64,000 bases of DNA from Proteiniphilum sp. UBA1403 (GCA_002305715.1 DBQD01000036.1:81813-145812); one strand, 5' to 3'. Positions 48,176 to 57,747 are shown, counted from the stretch's first letter. The notes: generated from the sequence alone by a model not told the origin. Numbers and translations are program-made.

Positions 48176-50635
48176 TTAAATTCCATTCTTCGCCCGTTTC
48201 ACCATTTCTCCGTCAGTAAAGTTCTGTCCGGGAATATATCCTTTCAGCGGTTGAATCCGTTCGTGTATGAGATCCAAGAACCAGGAAGGTTGCGGGAAGA
48301 AGGCATCTTCCAACTCATGTGCCGGAGTAATCCAGTTGCGAGATCCTAATACGCAGACAGGCGCATCGAGGTAGTCGAAAGCCAACTGTCCGATGTTTGC
48401 CGCCAGATCGTTCAAAAAGGAACCACGGGTAGTGGCTTCGCCAGCAACAATAATCTTACCTGTTTTCTTTACCGATTTAATTACAAGTTCATAGTTGAAG
48501 GGTACCAACGAGCGGGCGTCAATCACTTCAACACTGAGACCATAGTTCTCTTCCAACTCTTTCGCAGCCTTTAAAGCCGGGTAAAGGGTATGTCCAACAG
48601 TGAGGAAGGTGATGTCCTTTCCCTCTTTCTTCACATCGGGTTCACCCAATGGAATTTCGTAATACCCTGTGGGAACACCTCCCTCGTGAAACTGCTCTCC
48701 CACATCATATATGCGCTGACTCTCGAAGAAGATCACTGGGTCGGTCCCCTGTAGAGCTGCGTTCATCAATCCTTTTGCATCGTATGGAGTGACCGGAAAG
48801 CAAACCTTGATACCGGGGATATGTGCCACCAATGAAGTCCAATCTTGAGAATGCTGTGCACCATATTTCGAACCTACGGAAACACGCACCACGACCGGCA
48901 TTTTCAGCACGTTGCCGCTCATGGCTTGCCACTTGGGAAGCTGATTGAATATCTCATCGCCTGCCCTGCCAATAAAGTCGCAGTACATAATCTCTGGAAT
49001 CACACGGCCACCACACATGGCATAGCCAATGGCTGTACCCACGATAGAAGCCTCGGCAATGGGAGAATTGAATAGACGATGATAGGGCAATGCCTCGGTC
49101 AGGCCTCCGTAAACGGCAAATGCTCCACCCCAATCGCGGTTCTCTTCGCCGTACGCTACCAGTGAGGCATCTTTATAAAAACGGTCGATGATTGCTTCAA
49201 AGATACCGTCGCGCAGCTGGTACTGCTTCATCTTACTATACGGTTTCCCTTCAGTATCAAAGGCAAATCGCTCTTTGTTGGCAATCTTTTTAACGCGTGG
49301 ATTTTCCTCCATCGGTATCAACACCTCCGGCTTTGCATCGGAGAAGGATTCGACAGAACCATTGGAAAACATCATCTCTCCAATGATATCCGCATTGTCC
49401 ATGCGTGGGGATATCTCATCGTTGATCGACAATAGGAACATCTCGTTCACCAGTTTCTGGATATCGTCCGAGATTTGGTTGAGCTCAACCTGTGATGCCA
49501 CTCCGGCCTCCATCAGCTGCTCTCCGTAACTGCGAATACAATCTTGTGCTTCCCAAGCTTCTACCTCTTCTTTCGTGCGGTAAGAGGATGCGTCGGAAGG
49601 AGAGTGACCGCTGAAACGGTATGTCAATACATCAAGGAGCACCGGACCTTTTTTATCCTCAATTATTTTACGCTTACGTCTGTATGCATCAATTACGGCC
49701 AACGGATTATACCCATCTACACGTTCAGCATGCAATTGATCGGCATTCACACCGGCTCCAATGCGGGCTGCAATGCCGTATCCCATGGTCTCACCCACAG
49801 TCTGGCCTCCCATACCGTATTGGTTGTTCATGACATTGATGATAACCGGTAGACCACCTTGCATATCACCTTCCCAGAGTTTGGTAAACTGGTCCATGGC
49901 GGCAAAGTTGATTCCTTCCCAAACGGGACCACAGGCTAGGGAGGCATCGCCAATGTTGGCCACCACCAAACCCGGTTTGCGGTTCACCTTCTTGTAGAGA
50001 GCGGCACCCACAGCTATGTCGCCCGATCCGCCAACGATGGCGTTATTGGGATAGACACCGAAGGGGGTGAAGAATGCATGCATGGAGCCGCCGAGACCTT
50101 TGTTAAATCCGGTCTTGCGGGCAAATATCTCCGCTAGTGTACCATAAACCAAAAAACGTTTGGCCAACTCCTTAACCGACCCGTTGAAATCTCTCTTCAC
50201 AATTGCTACAACTGTGCCGTCGAAAAATGTCTCCATGATATCTGTGAGCTGTGCATCATTCAGCTTGTGGATGGCCGACATCCCTTTGGCTAGAATTTCA
50301 CCGTGTGAACGGTGGCTGCCAAAGATAAAATCATCTACTGTCAACGTCCAGGCCATGCCGACCGCTGCCGACTCCTGACCAATGGAAAGGTGTGCCGGCC
50401 CAGGGTGGTTGTAGGGAGTACCGCGATACTCCCCTTTTGTTTTGATCAGGTTCAACATGGTTTCGAATTCACGAATTAGCACCATGTCATGATAGATGGC
50501 TTTGAACTCTTCGTCCGTAAAATTAGCCTTCTCCTCTTTCACGCTCTTTTGATACTGGTTGACCGGTATGGGCTGAAATTCGATGAATCTCGGCTTACGG
50601 ACTTCCGACGGATCAATGTATTGAACTTTGGGCAT
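48176..50635 (-). CDS. 2-oxoacid dehydrogenase E1, fused alpha and beta subunits
   Basis: This 819-residue protein contains the E1 alpha part (about 40-430, with GSHRSHGEILAKG and GGSMHAFF) and the E1 beta part (about 465-800, with YGEENRDWGG and SQDWTSL). The thiamine diphosphate motif reads GDA at 229-231 instead of the usual GDG, with its Asn pair at 270-271. About 35-45 extra residues sit between the HRSHG and GGSMH motifs (about 120-165). It decarboxylates a 2-oxo acid and passes the acyl group to E2. The acid (pyruvate, branched-chain, acetoin-like or sugar-derived) cannot be told from sequence. Confidence 0.88.
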   Translation of the reverse strand: MPKVQYIDPSEVRKPRFIEFQPIPVNQYQKSVKEEKANFTDEEFKAIYHDMVLIREFETMLNLIKTKGEYRGTPYNHPGPAHLSIGQESAAVGMAWTLTVDDFIFGSHRSHGEILAKGMSAIHKLNDAQLTDIMETFFDGTVVAIVKRDFNGSVKELAKRFLVYGTLAEIFARKTGFNKGLGGSMHAFFTPFGVYPNNAIVGGSGDIAVGAALYKKVNRKPGLVVANIGDASLACGPVWEGINFAAMDQFTKLWEGDMQGGLPVIINVMNNQYGMGGQTVGETMGYGIAARIGAGVNADQLHAERVDGYNPLAVIDAYRRKRKIIEDKKGPVLLDVLTYRFSGHSPSDASSYRTKEEVEAWEAQDCIRSYGEQLMEAGVASQVELNQISDDIQKLVNEMFLLSINDEISPRMDNADIIGEMMFSNGSVESFSDAKPEVLIPMEENPRVKKIANKERFAFDTEGKPYSKMKQYQLRDGIFEAIIDRFYKDASLVAYGEENRDWGGAFAVYGGLTEALPYHRLFNSPIAEASIVGTAIGYAMCGGRVIPEIMYCDFIGRAGDEIFNQLPKWQAMSGNVLKMPVVVRVSVGSKYGAQHSQDWTSLVAHIPGIKVCFPVTPYDAKGLMNAALQGTDPVIFFESQRIYDVGEQFHEGGVPTGYYEIPLGEPDVKKEGKDITFLTVGHTLYPALKAAKELEENYGLSVEVIDARSLVPFNYELVIKSVKKTGKIIVAGEATTRGSFLNDLAANIGQLAFDYLDAPVCVLGSRNWITPAHELEDAFFPQPSWFLDLIHERIQPLKGYIPGQNFTDGEMVKRAKNGI

Positions 50636-50686
50636 TGTATGTATATTAGAAGATTGTTTGATTTCCCAATTTATTACTCGATATCG

Positions 50687-52042
50687 CTAAAAATTAAAAA
50701 CCACCTCTTTGATTATCTCACTCACGGTTGGATGAGGAAAGACTACTTCCTGCATCTCTTTCAATGTCATCTCCTGTTCAATGGCGATGCAGGCTCCATA
50801 GATGATTTCACTGGAAGGATTGCCGAGCATGTGCACACCAATTACTTCGCCATGTTTTTCTCCTACTAATACTTTGCAAATTCCGCTGCCACCTTCGTTT
50901 TCGGCAACAAAGCGACCGGAATAGGCCATGGGGAGTTTAGCAACCTTATAGGCTATGCCCTTAGCTTTGGCAGACTCTTCGGTCTCTCCCACTCCAGCCA
51001 CTTCTGGATTGGTATAAACCACTCCCGGTATGGCATTGTAGCGCATAATGTCGTTACGGCCAATGAGGTTATTCACCACCACTTCACCCTCACGACTCGC
51101 TGTATGTGCCAATAGTGAAAAACCGGTCACATCGCCTGCCGCAAATACACCGGGCACGTTGGTACGCAACTTCTCGTCCACCTTAATCCCGTTGCGCAGC
51201 AGCTCAACTCCTAAGTTATCCAAACCGAACCCTTTTGTAACAGGGCGACGGCCAACGCTCAAGAGAATCTTCTCTCCTACCACGTTGTGGGTTTGACCAT
51301 CTTTCTCAAAAACAACTTTGTTACCAGCAATCTCTACAACCTTTGCATTCAGGTTAAATGTTATTCCCTTCTTGGTGTAAATGTCCCTCAAGGTGGCCGA
51401 TACTTCAAAATCCAGTCCGCCCAATATCTCTGGAAGCATTTCAATCACGGTTACTTTTGTACCCAAGCTATTGAAGAAGCTGGCAAACTCCATACCGATT
51501 ACTCCACCGCCAATAACGACGAGTGACTCAGGACGTACCGTCATTTCCAGTATCTCACGGTTGGTAAGTACCACACCCTCCGCTTCCAGAAGACCCGGAA
51601 TGGGGGGAACAGACGCTTCAGAGCCTGTACAGATGAGCAAGTTCTTACCTATATATTTTTCGCCATTACAACTCACCTCGATGCCTTCTGCTGAACGACC
51701 TTCAATTTGTGCCTCTCCCTTTACCACAGTAACATGGTTTTGTTTCATTTTACTCTCAACTCCAGAGACCAGTTTACGCACCACTTTCTTCTTCCGGGAT
51801 ATCATCTTCTCATAATCGAAACGGATGTTATCGCCAAAAACACCATACTTATCGCCATGCAGGGCGTTTTCATATATCTTGGCACTATAGAGCAATGTTT
51901 TTGTGGGGATACATCCTTCATTCAGACAGACACCTCCCATTGCTTTTTTCTCGAACAGGATCACGTTTAAACCCGCATGTCCGGCTCTTTCTGCGGCTAC
52001 ATATCCAGCAGGACCGCCTCCAATAATCAACAAATCTATCAT
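50687..52042 (-). CDS. lpdA: Dihydrolipoyl dehydrogenase (E3)
   Basis: This 451-residue flavoprotein has the FAD motif IIGGGPAGYVAA, the redox disulfide Cys39-Cys44 in GGVCLNEGCIPTK, an NAD motif VIGGGVIGMEFA, and the catalytic HPTVSE near the C-terminus. It re-oxidises the lipoyl group of E2 with NAD. All residues for activity are present. It lies 23 bases after E2 and 51 before E1 in the operon, so it is dedicated to this complex. Confidence 0.95.
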   Translation of the reverse strand: MIDLLIIGGGPAGYVAAERAGHAGLNVILFEKKAMGGVCLNEGCIPTKTLLYSAKIYENALHGDKYGVFGDNIRFDYEKMISRKKKVVRKLVSGVESKMKQNHVTVVKGEAQIEGRSAEGIEVSCNGEKYIGKNLLICTGSEASVPPIPGLLEAEGVVLTNREILEMTVRPESLVVIGGGVIGMEFASFFNSLGTKVTVIEMLPEILGGLDFEVSATLRDIYTKKGITFNLNAKVVEIAGNKVVFEKDGQTHNVVGEKILLSVGRRPVTKGFGLDNLGVELLRNGIKVDEKLRTNVPGVFAAGDVTGFSLLAHTASREGEVVVNNLIGRNDIMRYNAIPGVVYTNPEVAGVGETEESAKAKGIAYKVAKLPMAYSGRFVAENEGGSGICKVLVGEKHGEVIGVHMLGNPSSEIIYGACIAIEQEMTLKEMQEVVFPHPTVSEIIKEVVFNF

Positions 52043-52065
52043 AGTTGTATAGTTTAATTTTTCGT

Positions 52066-53400
52066 TTAGAATTCTAATTCCAGTGTTTCAATTTCAACTG
52101 CAATCTGTTTCAAAAAGCGTGTTGCTTCACCTCCATCCAGCGAACGGTGATCGTAGGTAAGGCTAAGTCCAATATGGGGAACAAAAGCATACACCCCGTC
52201 ACCTAAATCCTTTGGGCGAGGCAGAATCGTATTCACACCGAGGATGGCTGACTGTGGAAGATTAATTACCGGGGTAAATAGTTCAACCCCATAATTTCCT
52301 AGATTCGAAACCGTGAACGTGGCAGCTTCAGCTGCTAGTAAATCAGGATTTATATTGCCATTGCGGCAGGCCCCGGCAAGCTCCTTAAGTTGAGACGAGA
52401 GCCCCACAATGGAAAGGTCATCAGCATTGCTCAATACGGGCACCATCAGTCCCCGATCCGTATCCACAGCCAGCCCGAGATGTACCTTATGAAAGTAACG
52501 CTTGGCATCACCCAGAAAATGAGTATTTACTTCGGGGAACTTTTTCAAGGCCTTGATCACAGCAAAACAAACCATGTCGTTCAACGTGATGTTGGCTCCA
52601 ATTTTGCCCTCCTCCTGTGCGGCCTTGGCTCTTTTTCGAAGATCCAGCATCCGACGTGCATCGGCTCCCAAATGATGGGTTAGTTGTGCAGAGTTCTGCA
52701 GCGAAGCATGCATCGATTTTGCAATCAGCTTACGCATGTTCGACAGCTTTTTGTCTTCATAGTCCTGACCATAAATAGCATTCACTGAAGCAGCTAAATC
52801 GATTGCACGGGCTCTTCCTCCCAAGCCTGTGCCGGATGATTCTGGCTGGAGACCTGCCTCAACTGCCACTTTCTTAGCCAATGGTGTCATTCTCGGACGA
52901 TCTGCAAGATATGCCTTGACATCATTCTCTACGATTCGTCCATGGGGACCTGTTCCGGATAGTTGGGAGAGCGGAACTACATTTTCTTCAGCAAGTCTCT
53001 TTGCCCTTGGTGAAATAAATTGGTTTTCTGAATCTTCTGTCACCGCTATTATAGTAGGAGATTGACTTTCGGTGAGTATGGTTGAGGTTGCAACAGGAGT
53101 TGGAGTAGTCTCTTCTTCTTTCTTTACAGACTTGGAAGCGGTTAAGGCGGATATATCTTCACCCGGTTCACCAATGATCATCATGTTCTCAAGGACAGGT
53201 ACTTCATCGCCTTCACGATAAAAGAGTGCGAGTAGAGTTCCCTCAACCGGCGAAACTTCCTCAAAGGAGGCTTTGTCTGTTTCATACGAAAACAAGACCT
53301 CGCCTTTTTTAACCGTATCTCCAATTGATTTTTCAAGCTTTGTGACAATACAACTCTCCACCGATTGTCCCTGTTTGGGCATGATTACGATTGCTGCCAT
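52066..53400 (-). CDS. 2-oxoacid dehydrogenase E2, dihydrolipoamide acyltransferase
   Basis: This 444-residue E2 has one lipoyl domain (1-80) with the attachment Lys43 in YETDKAS and a flexible linker rich in Thr, Ser and Glu. An E3/E1-binding domain (about 125-165, ISPRAKRLAEE) and a C-terminal catalytic domain with His418 and Asp422 in DHRSLDGG follow. It transfers the acyl group made by E1 to coenzyme A. As first gene of the operon it follows the minus-strand promoter at 53458-53488 with a leader of about 50 bases. The acyl type is unknown. Confidence 0.93.
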   Translation of the reverse strand: MAAIVIMPKQGQSVESCIVTKLEKSIGDTVKKGEVLFSYETDKASFEEVSPVEGTLLALFYREGDEVPVLENMMIIGEPGEDISALTASKSVKKEEETTPTPVATSTILTESQSPTIIAVTEDSENQFISPRAKRLAEENVVPLSQLSGTGPHGRIVENDVKAYLADRPRMTPLAKKVAVEAGLQPESSGTGLGGRARAIDLAASVNAIYGQDYEDKKLSNMRKLIAKSMHASLQNSAQLTHHLGADARRMLDLRKRAKAAQEEGKIGANITLNDMVCFAVIKALKKFPEVNTHFLGDAKRYFHKVHLGLAVDTDRGLMVPVLSNADDLSIVGLSSQLKELAGACRNGNINPDLLAAEAATFTVSNLGNYGVELFTPVINLPQSAILGVNTILPRPKDLGDGVYAFVPHIGLSLTYDHRSLDGGEATRFLKQIAVEIETLELEF

Positions 53401-53457
53401 TTATCAGTGATTTAAGTTATTTCGAGTTAAATTTAAGTGTACTGAACTATGCTGATA

Positions 53458-53488
53458 CAAAGATATCTTTATTTGATAAAAAACCAAA
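53458..53488 (-). promoter_or_regulatory. Bacteroides-type promoter of the E2-led operon
   Basis: On the minus strand the -33 element TTTG (53488-53485) and the -7 element TATCTTTG (53465-53458) are separated by 19 bases, an excellent fit to the Bacteroides consensus. Transcription would begin near 53451. The -7 box lies within the palindrome AAAGATATCTTT (53459-53470). Confidence 0.7.
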
Positions 53489-53597
53489 AATACTCATTTT
53501 TATCTTCTCTACATATTTCATTTTGCTTTTCTCAGGCAACAAATGTATTTAAATTGTCTCCAACACTGTTCTAATTATTGATATTTATGCTGTGATT

Positions 53598-53609
53598 TTT
53601 GATATCAAA
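53598..53609. promoter_or_regulatory. Perfect palindrome TTTGATATCAAA in the divergent promoter region
   Basis: This 12-base perfect palindrome lies in the middle of the 358-base space between the two divergent operons. It shares the GATATC core with the palindrome at 53459-53470. The pair could bind one regulator controlling both operons, for example the AraC protein encoded at 57748 or an unlinked repressor. Confidence 0.4.
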
Positions 53610-53693
53610 TTCCACACATTTGGTTCTACATATTGATTTGTTGTTATTTTTGTAAACAATATCAAAAAACATAGTTATTAAATCATTTATTTC

Positions 53694-53725
53694 ATTGTTA
53701 CAACTTGATTAAAACTGTAAGTTTG
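53694..53725 (+). promoter_or_regulatory. Candidate promoter of the rhamnose operon
   Basis: The -7 box TAAGTTTG (53718-53725) has an ATTG (53694-53697) 20 bases upstream as a near-match -33 element. Transcription would start near 53731, with a leader of about 28 bases before the kinase ATG. Confidence 0.55.
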
Positions 53726-53758
53726 TGACCTATCTAATAAAAACTATTTAACCTCAAC

Positions 53759-55246
53759 ATGAGTGAAGGCAAACTAATCTCTTTTTTGGCTATCGATTTA
53801 GGAGCAAGCAGTGGCAGAGCCATGCTAGGCAGGATACAACATAACCGACTGGTTTTAGAGGAAATACATCGTTTCGCTAACCCCATGATAGAAGTAAACA
53901 ATCGGGTTTATTGGGATCTTTTTTATCTGTATAATCAGATTTTGATCTCATTGCGCGAAACAAAACAACGAGGTCACCAGATTGTCTCCATCGGTATTGA
54001 CACGTGGGGTGTTGATTTCGTTTGTTTTGGAGCTGATGGGGAGCCTCTTCGATCGCCCTACTGCTATCGGGACTCCCGGACACAAGGTGCTCCTGAACGT
54101 TTTTTTACCAAAATACCACAAGAGAAGGTATACGAGAAAACAGGAATACAGATTATGAACTTCAATTCATTGTTTCAACTGAATACAATGCTGGAAGACA
54201 ATACACCCATTTATCCTCTGATCGATAAGATCCTGTTTATGCCAGATGCACTTTCCTATTTACTTAGCGGAACAATGGTCACAGAGTATACCATCGCGTC
54301 TACTTCTCAAATGATAGACCCCCGTAGGAAAGATTTTGATATAGAATTGCTTCAGGCCGCCTCTCTGTCAAAGGATCAATTTGCTCCGATTGTATTTTCA
54401 GGAACTGTTATTGGGACCATATCACCGCAAGTGCAGCGTCTGACAGATCAGGGTAATATATCGGTTGTTGCTGTAGCCGGCCATGATACAGCCTCTGCAG
54501 TACTTGCCGTTCCGGCTGATAATGAGCATTTTGCTTATTTGAGTTCGGGCACATGGTCGCTAATGGGTATAGAATCGGATGAACCGGTAATCAACGAGGA
54601 GACATATCGACTCAACTTCACCAACGAGGGTGGTGCTGATGGCTCTATCCGTTTGTTAAAAAACATATGCGGCATGTGGTTGATTGAACAATGCAAGAAA
54701 GAATGGGATTTGAAAAAACCAGTGACATACGAAGAAATTGTAAAAGCTGCTGAAAATGCGATTCCATTTCAATGTTTTATCAACCCTGACGCACCCTGTT
54801 TTGCGAGCCCTGTTTCTATGATTGAGGCTATCCGGAAATACTGCAGGCAGACTGGTCAGTTTGTGCCAGATACAATCGGTGAAATAGCCCGTTGTATCTA
54901 TGAAAGTCTGGCCCTACGCTATAAGCAGGTACTTCTGCATTTGCAGGAGCTCGCTTCCTTCCCCATCGAAAAGTTACACATTATTGGTGGTGGATCTAAA
55001 AACAACATGCTTAACACCTTCACAGCTAATGCCATAGGACACCCTGTACTGGCAGGACCTTCAGAAGCTACCGCAATTGGCAACCTGTTGATGCAAGCCA
55101 AAGCTGCCGGAGTAATTACCGAAAAAGATACCATGAGACAATTGGTACGTAATTCAGTTGAATTGGATATATTCACCCCCTCCAATACCGAAGCTTGGCA
55201 CATTCCATATCAACGCTACCTGGAGGTTTTCCGCAATATTGAGTGA
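53759..55246 (+). CDS. rhaB: Rhamnulokinase
   Basis: This 495-residue FGGY kinase has the N-terminal phosphate motif FLAIDLGASSGRAML characteristic of rhamnulokinases, the substrate region GIDTWGVDFV, and LSSGTWSLMG in the second domain. It phosphorylates L-rhamnulose to L-rhamnulose-1-phosphate. It is followed by the isomerase gene after 44 bases, as in the rhaK-rhaI-rhaP series of Bacteroides (rhaK is the name used there). The assignment is firm from the isomerase and RhaT neighbours. Confidence 0.94.
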   Translation: MSEGKLISFLAIDLGASSGRAMLGRIQHNRLVLEEIHRFANPMIEVNNRVYWDLFYLYNQILISLRETKQRGHQIVSIGIDTWGVDFVCFGADGEPLRSPYCYRDSRTQGAPERFFTKIPQEKVYEKTGIQIMNFNSLFQLNTMLEDNTPIYPLIDKILFMPDALSYLLSGTMVTEYTIASTSQMIDPRRKDFDIELLQAASLSKDQFAPIVFSGTVIGTISPQVQRLTDQGNISVVAVAGHDTASAVLAVPADNEHFAYLSSGTWSLMGIESDEPVINEETYRLNFTNEGGADGSIRLLKNICGMWLIEQCKKEWDLKKPVTYEEIVKAAENAIPFQCFINPDAPCFASPVSMIEAIRKYCRQTGQFVPDTIGEIARCIYESLALRYKQVLLHLQELASFPIEKLHIIGGGSKNNMLNTFTANAIGHPVLAGPSEATAIGNLLMQAKAAGVITEKDTMRQLVRNSVELDIFTPSNTEAWHIPYQRYLEVFRNIE

Positions 55247-55290
55247 TGAATTGATTTGCAGTAAACTATACACTATAATAAGTTATACAT

Positions 55291-56556
55291 ATGAAAGAAG
55301 AATTACTAAAAAAAGCATTTGTAGATGCAATAGAACAATATGCATCTCTGGGTGTGGATGCTGTTAAGGCGATTGAACAATTGGACAAACTCTCCATATC
55401 GATCCACTGCTGGCAGGCTGATGATGTATCAGGATTTGAAAACCCTGATGGTGAATTGACAGGAGGAATTCAAACTACGGGAAACTATCCGGGAAAGGCA
55501 CGCACCATTGAAGAACTGAAGGAGGACCTTGAAAAAGTTATCAATCTTATACCCGGAAATCATCGCATTAGCCTACATGCCACCTACGGTGATTTTGGCG
55601 GTGAGTTTGTGGATCGCGACCTGATTGAACCCAAACATTTTCAAAGTTGGATTGACTGGGCAAAAGAAAAAGGGGTGAAACTCGATTTCAATTCAACATT
55701 TTTCTCTCACGATAAGGCAAATAGTGGGTATACACTTGCCGACTTCGATCCGGAAATACGGAAATTCTGGAAAGAACATCTGCGTCGTTGTCGACTGATT
55801 GCGGCAGAAATAGGACGCCAGCAGGGCGATGCGTGTATTCATAACATCTGGATTCCGGATGGGGAAAAAGACAAAACAGTTTCCCGATACGAACACAGAA
55901 AGTTACTGCAGGAATCGCTCGATGAGGTATTGAGTGAAAAGATTAGCACTGAATACTTGAAAGATACCATAGAATGTAAACTTTTTGGGATTGGAAGTGA
56001 AAGTTATGTGGTGGGCTCTCACGAGTTCTATATGGGCTATGCCGTAAAAAACAACATGGTGCTGACGCTTGATGCCGGTCACTTCCACCCCACTGAAGGG
56101 ATAGCCGACAAGCTATCATCGATGCTGCTGTTCGTTCCGGAAATTACCCTACATGTTAGTCGACCTGAGCGTTGGGACAGCGACCATGTAGTGATTCTGA
56201 ACGACGACCTGATGGCTATTTCACAGGAGATTGTCCGCTCGGGCCACATGGATCGTATTCACATGGGATTGGACTATTTCGACGCTTCCATCAATCGCAT
56301 CGGAGCGTATGTGGTGGGTATCCGCTCAGCCCAGAAAGCAATGTTACAGGCTTTATTGGAACCTACAGATAAATTGCGGGATTATGAAAAACAGGATAAA
56401 CGCTTTGAGCGTCTTGCCTATCTGGAAGAATTAAAAGCAATGCCCTGGACAGCACTCTATAACTACTACTGCTTGCAACAGGGTGTACCTGTGGGTGATG
56501 CATACATCAAAGAGATACAGGAGTACGAAGAGCAGATAACCTCCAAAAGAAACTAA
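55291..56556 (+). CDS. rhaA: L-rhamnose isomerase
   Basis: This 421-residue TIM-barrel enzyme has the rhamnose isomerase blocks LSISIHCWQADDVSGFE, HATYGDFGGEFVDRD, the metal region NIWIPDGEKD, GSHEFYMGYA and LDAGHFHPTE. It converts L-rhamnose to L-rhamnulose. Length and motifs are canonical. It is spaced 44 bases from the kinase gene and 3 bases from the transporter gene, so the three are one transcription unit. Confidence 0.96.
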   Translation: MKEELLKKAFVDAIEQYASLGVDAVKAIEQLDKLSISIHCWQADDVSGFENPDGELTGGIQTTGNYPGKARTIEELKEDLEKVINLIPGNHRISLHATYGDFGGEFVDRDLIEPKHFQSWIDWAKEKGVKLDFNSTFFSHDKANSGYTLADFDPEIRKFWKEHLRRCRLIAAEIGRQQGDACIHNIWIPDGEKDKTVSRYEHRKLLQESLDEVLSEKISTEYLKDTIECKLFGIGSESYVVGSHEFYMGYAVKNNMVLTLDAGHFHPTEGIADKLSSMLLFVPEITLHVSRPERWDSDHVVILNDDLMAISQEIVRSGHMDRIHMGLDYFDASINRIGAYVVGIRSAQKAMLQALLEPTDKLRDYEKQDKRFERLAYLEELKAMPWTALYNYYCLQQGVPVGDAYIKEIQEYEEQITSKRN

Positions 56557-56559
56557 ACA

Positions 56560-57588
56560 ATGAATACCGTATTTGGCTTACTGATTATTGCCTTGGGGAG
56601 TATGGGTCAATCGAGTTCATACGTTCCCATTAATAAGATCAAAGATTGGTCTTGGGAAAACTTCTGGCTTGTACAAGGTGTTTTCGCCTGGCTTCTTTTT
56701 CCATTGCTGGGTGCATTGGTCTCCAATTCACCGGCAGAACTAATAGGGATCTACACCTCCAATTCGGTAGCAACCATGAAAGCTATTGGGTACGGTGTGC
56801 TATGGGGAGTGGGAGGACTCACCTTTGGACTGAGCATGCGATATCTGGGTATTGCACTGGGGCAGTCGGTAGCATTGGGTACATGTGCCGCCTTTGGAAC
56901 GCTTATTCCTGCTATGTTGGCTGGGACTGATCTCTTATCATCTAAAGGGATTGTTCTATTAATTGCCGTGGTGGTAACATTGGCCGGTATTGCTATTGTA
57001 GGTTATGCTGGTAGCTTGCGATCAAAAAACATGTCTGAGGAAGAGCGACGTAAAGCTATCAAGGATTTCGCACTGAAAAAAGGTCTTCTAATTGCATTGT
57101 TTGCCGGTGTAATGAGTGCTTGTTTCAGTCTGGGACTGAATGCGGGTATCCCTGTAAAGGAAGCAGCTGTAGCGGCTGGAGCAAAAAGTCTTTTTGCTCA
57201 AAATCCGGTAACCTTGTTGGTAACGTTGGGTGGATACTTAACCAATTTGGTTTACTGCCTGTACATGAACCGCAAAAACAAGACCTCAGATGAGATCAAA
57301 CGTTCAACTAAGTTGGTGTTGACAAACAACATCCTATTCTGTGCGCTGGCCGGGCTACTCTGGTACTCGCAGTTCTTTGGACTGGGTATGGGACAGAGTT
57401 TCTTTGATCCCAACAGTGTGATGATGGCCTTCTCGTGGAGTATCCTTATGTCACTGAATGTAATCTTCAGCAATGTGTGGGGAATTATCTTGAAAGAGTG
57501 GAAAGGATCAGGAAAAAAAGCAGTCACCTATCTTGCTTTGGGAATGGCTGTACTAATTTTCGCATTGGTGATACCCAACCTATTTTAA
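56560..57588 (+). CDS. rhaT: L-rhamnose/proton symporter RhaT
   Basis: This 342-residue membrane protein has about ten helices. It starts MNTVFGLLIIALGSMGQSSS, close to RhaT N-termini, and has paired internal repeats of the drug/metabolite transporter fold. It imports L-rhamnose released by the GH78 enzymes downstream. Its place after rhaA matches the rhaP position of the Bacteroides operon. A terminator-like hairpin follows before the regulator gene. Confidence 0.93.
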   Translation: MNTVFGLLIIALGSMGQSSSYVPINKIKDWSWENFWLVQGVFAWLLFPLLGALVSNSPAELIGIYTSNSVATMKAIGYGVLWGVGGLTFGLSMRYLGIALGQSVALGTCAAFGTLIPAMLAGTDLLSSKGIVLLIAVVVTLAGIAIVGYAGSLRSKNMSEEERRKAIKDFALKKGLLIALFAGVMSACFSLGLNAGIPVKEAAVAAGAKSLFAQNPVTLLVTLGGYLTNLVYCLYMNRKNKTSDEIKRSTKLVLTNNILFCALAGLLWYSQFFGLGMGQSFFDPNSVMMAFSWSILMSLNVIFSNVWGIILKEWKGSGKKAVTYLALGMAVLIFALVIPNLF

Positions 57589-57635
57589 CGAATGAGAATT
57601 CAGATCATTTTTTACTTATCTCATTTTTTCTGAAG

Positions 57636-57688
57636 ACCATGCGGTTTCTTTTGTAGATTTATAAAAGGGGTAAGCCGCATGGTTTTTT
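57636..57688 (+). terminator. Terminator-like hairpin after rhaT
   Basis: ACCATGCGG (57636-57644) and CCGCATGGT (57675-57683) form a perfect 9-bp stem, further closed by CTTTT/AAAAG pairing inside the loop. TTTTTT follows directly. It should separate the rhaBAT transcript from the regulator gene, with read-through possible. Confidence 0.75.
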
Positions 57689-57747
57689 CTGATTTTTTTT
57701 CTTATATTTACAGCCAATGACAAATACACCAATCTAAAACATAGGAC

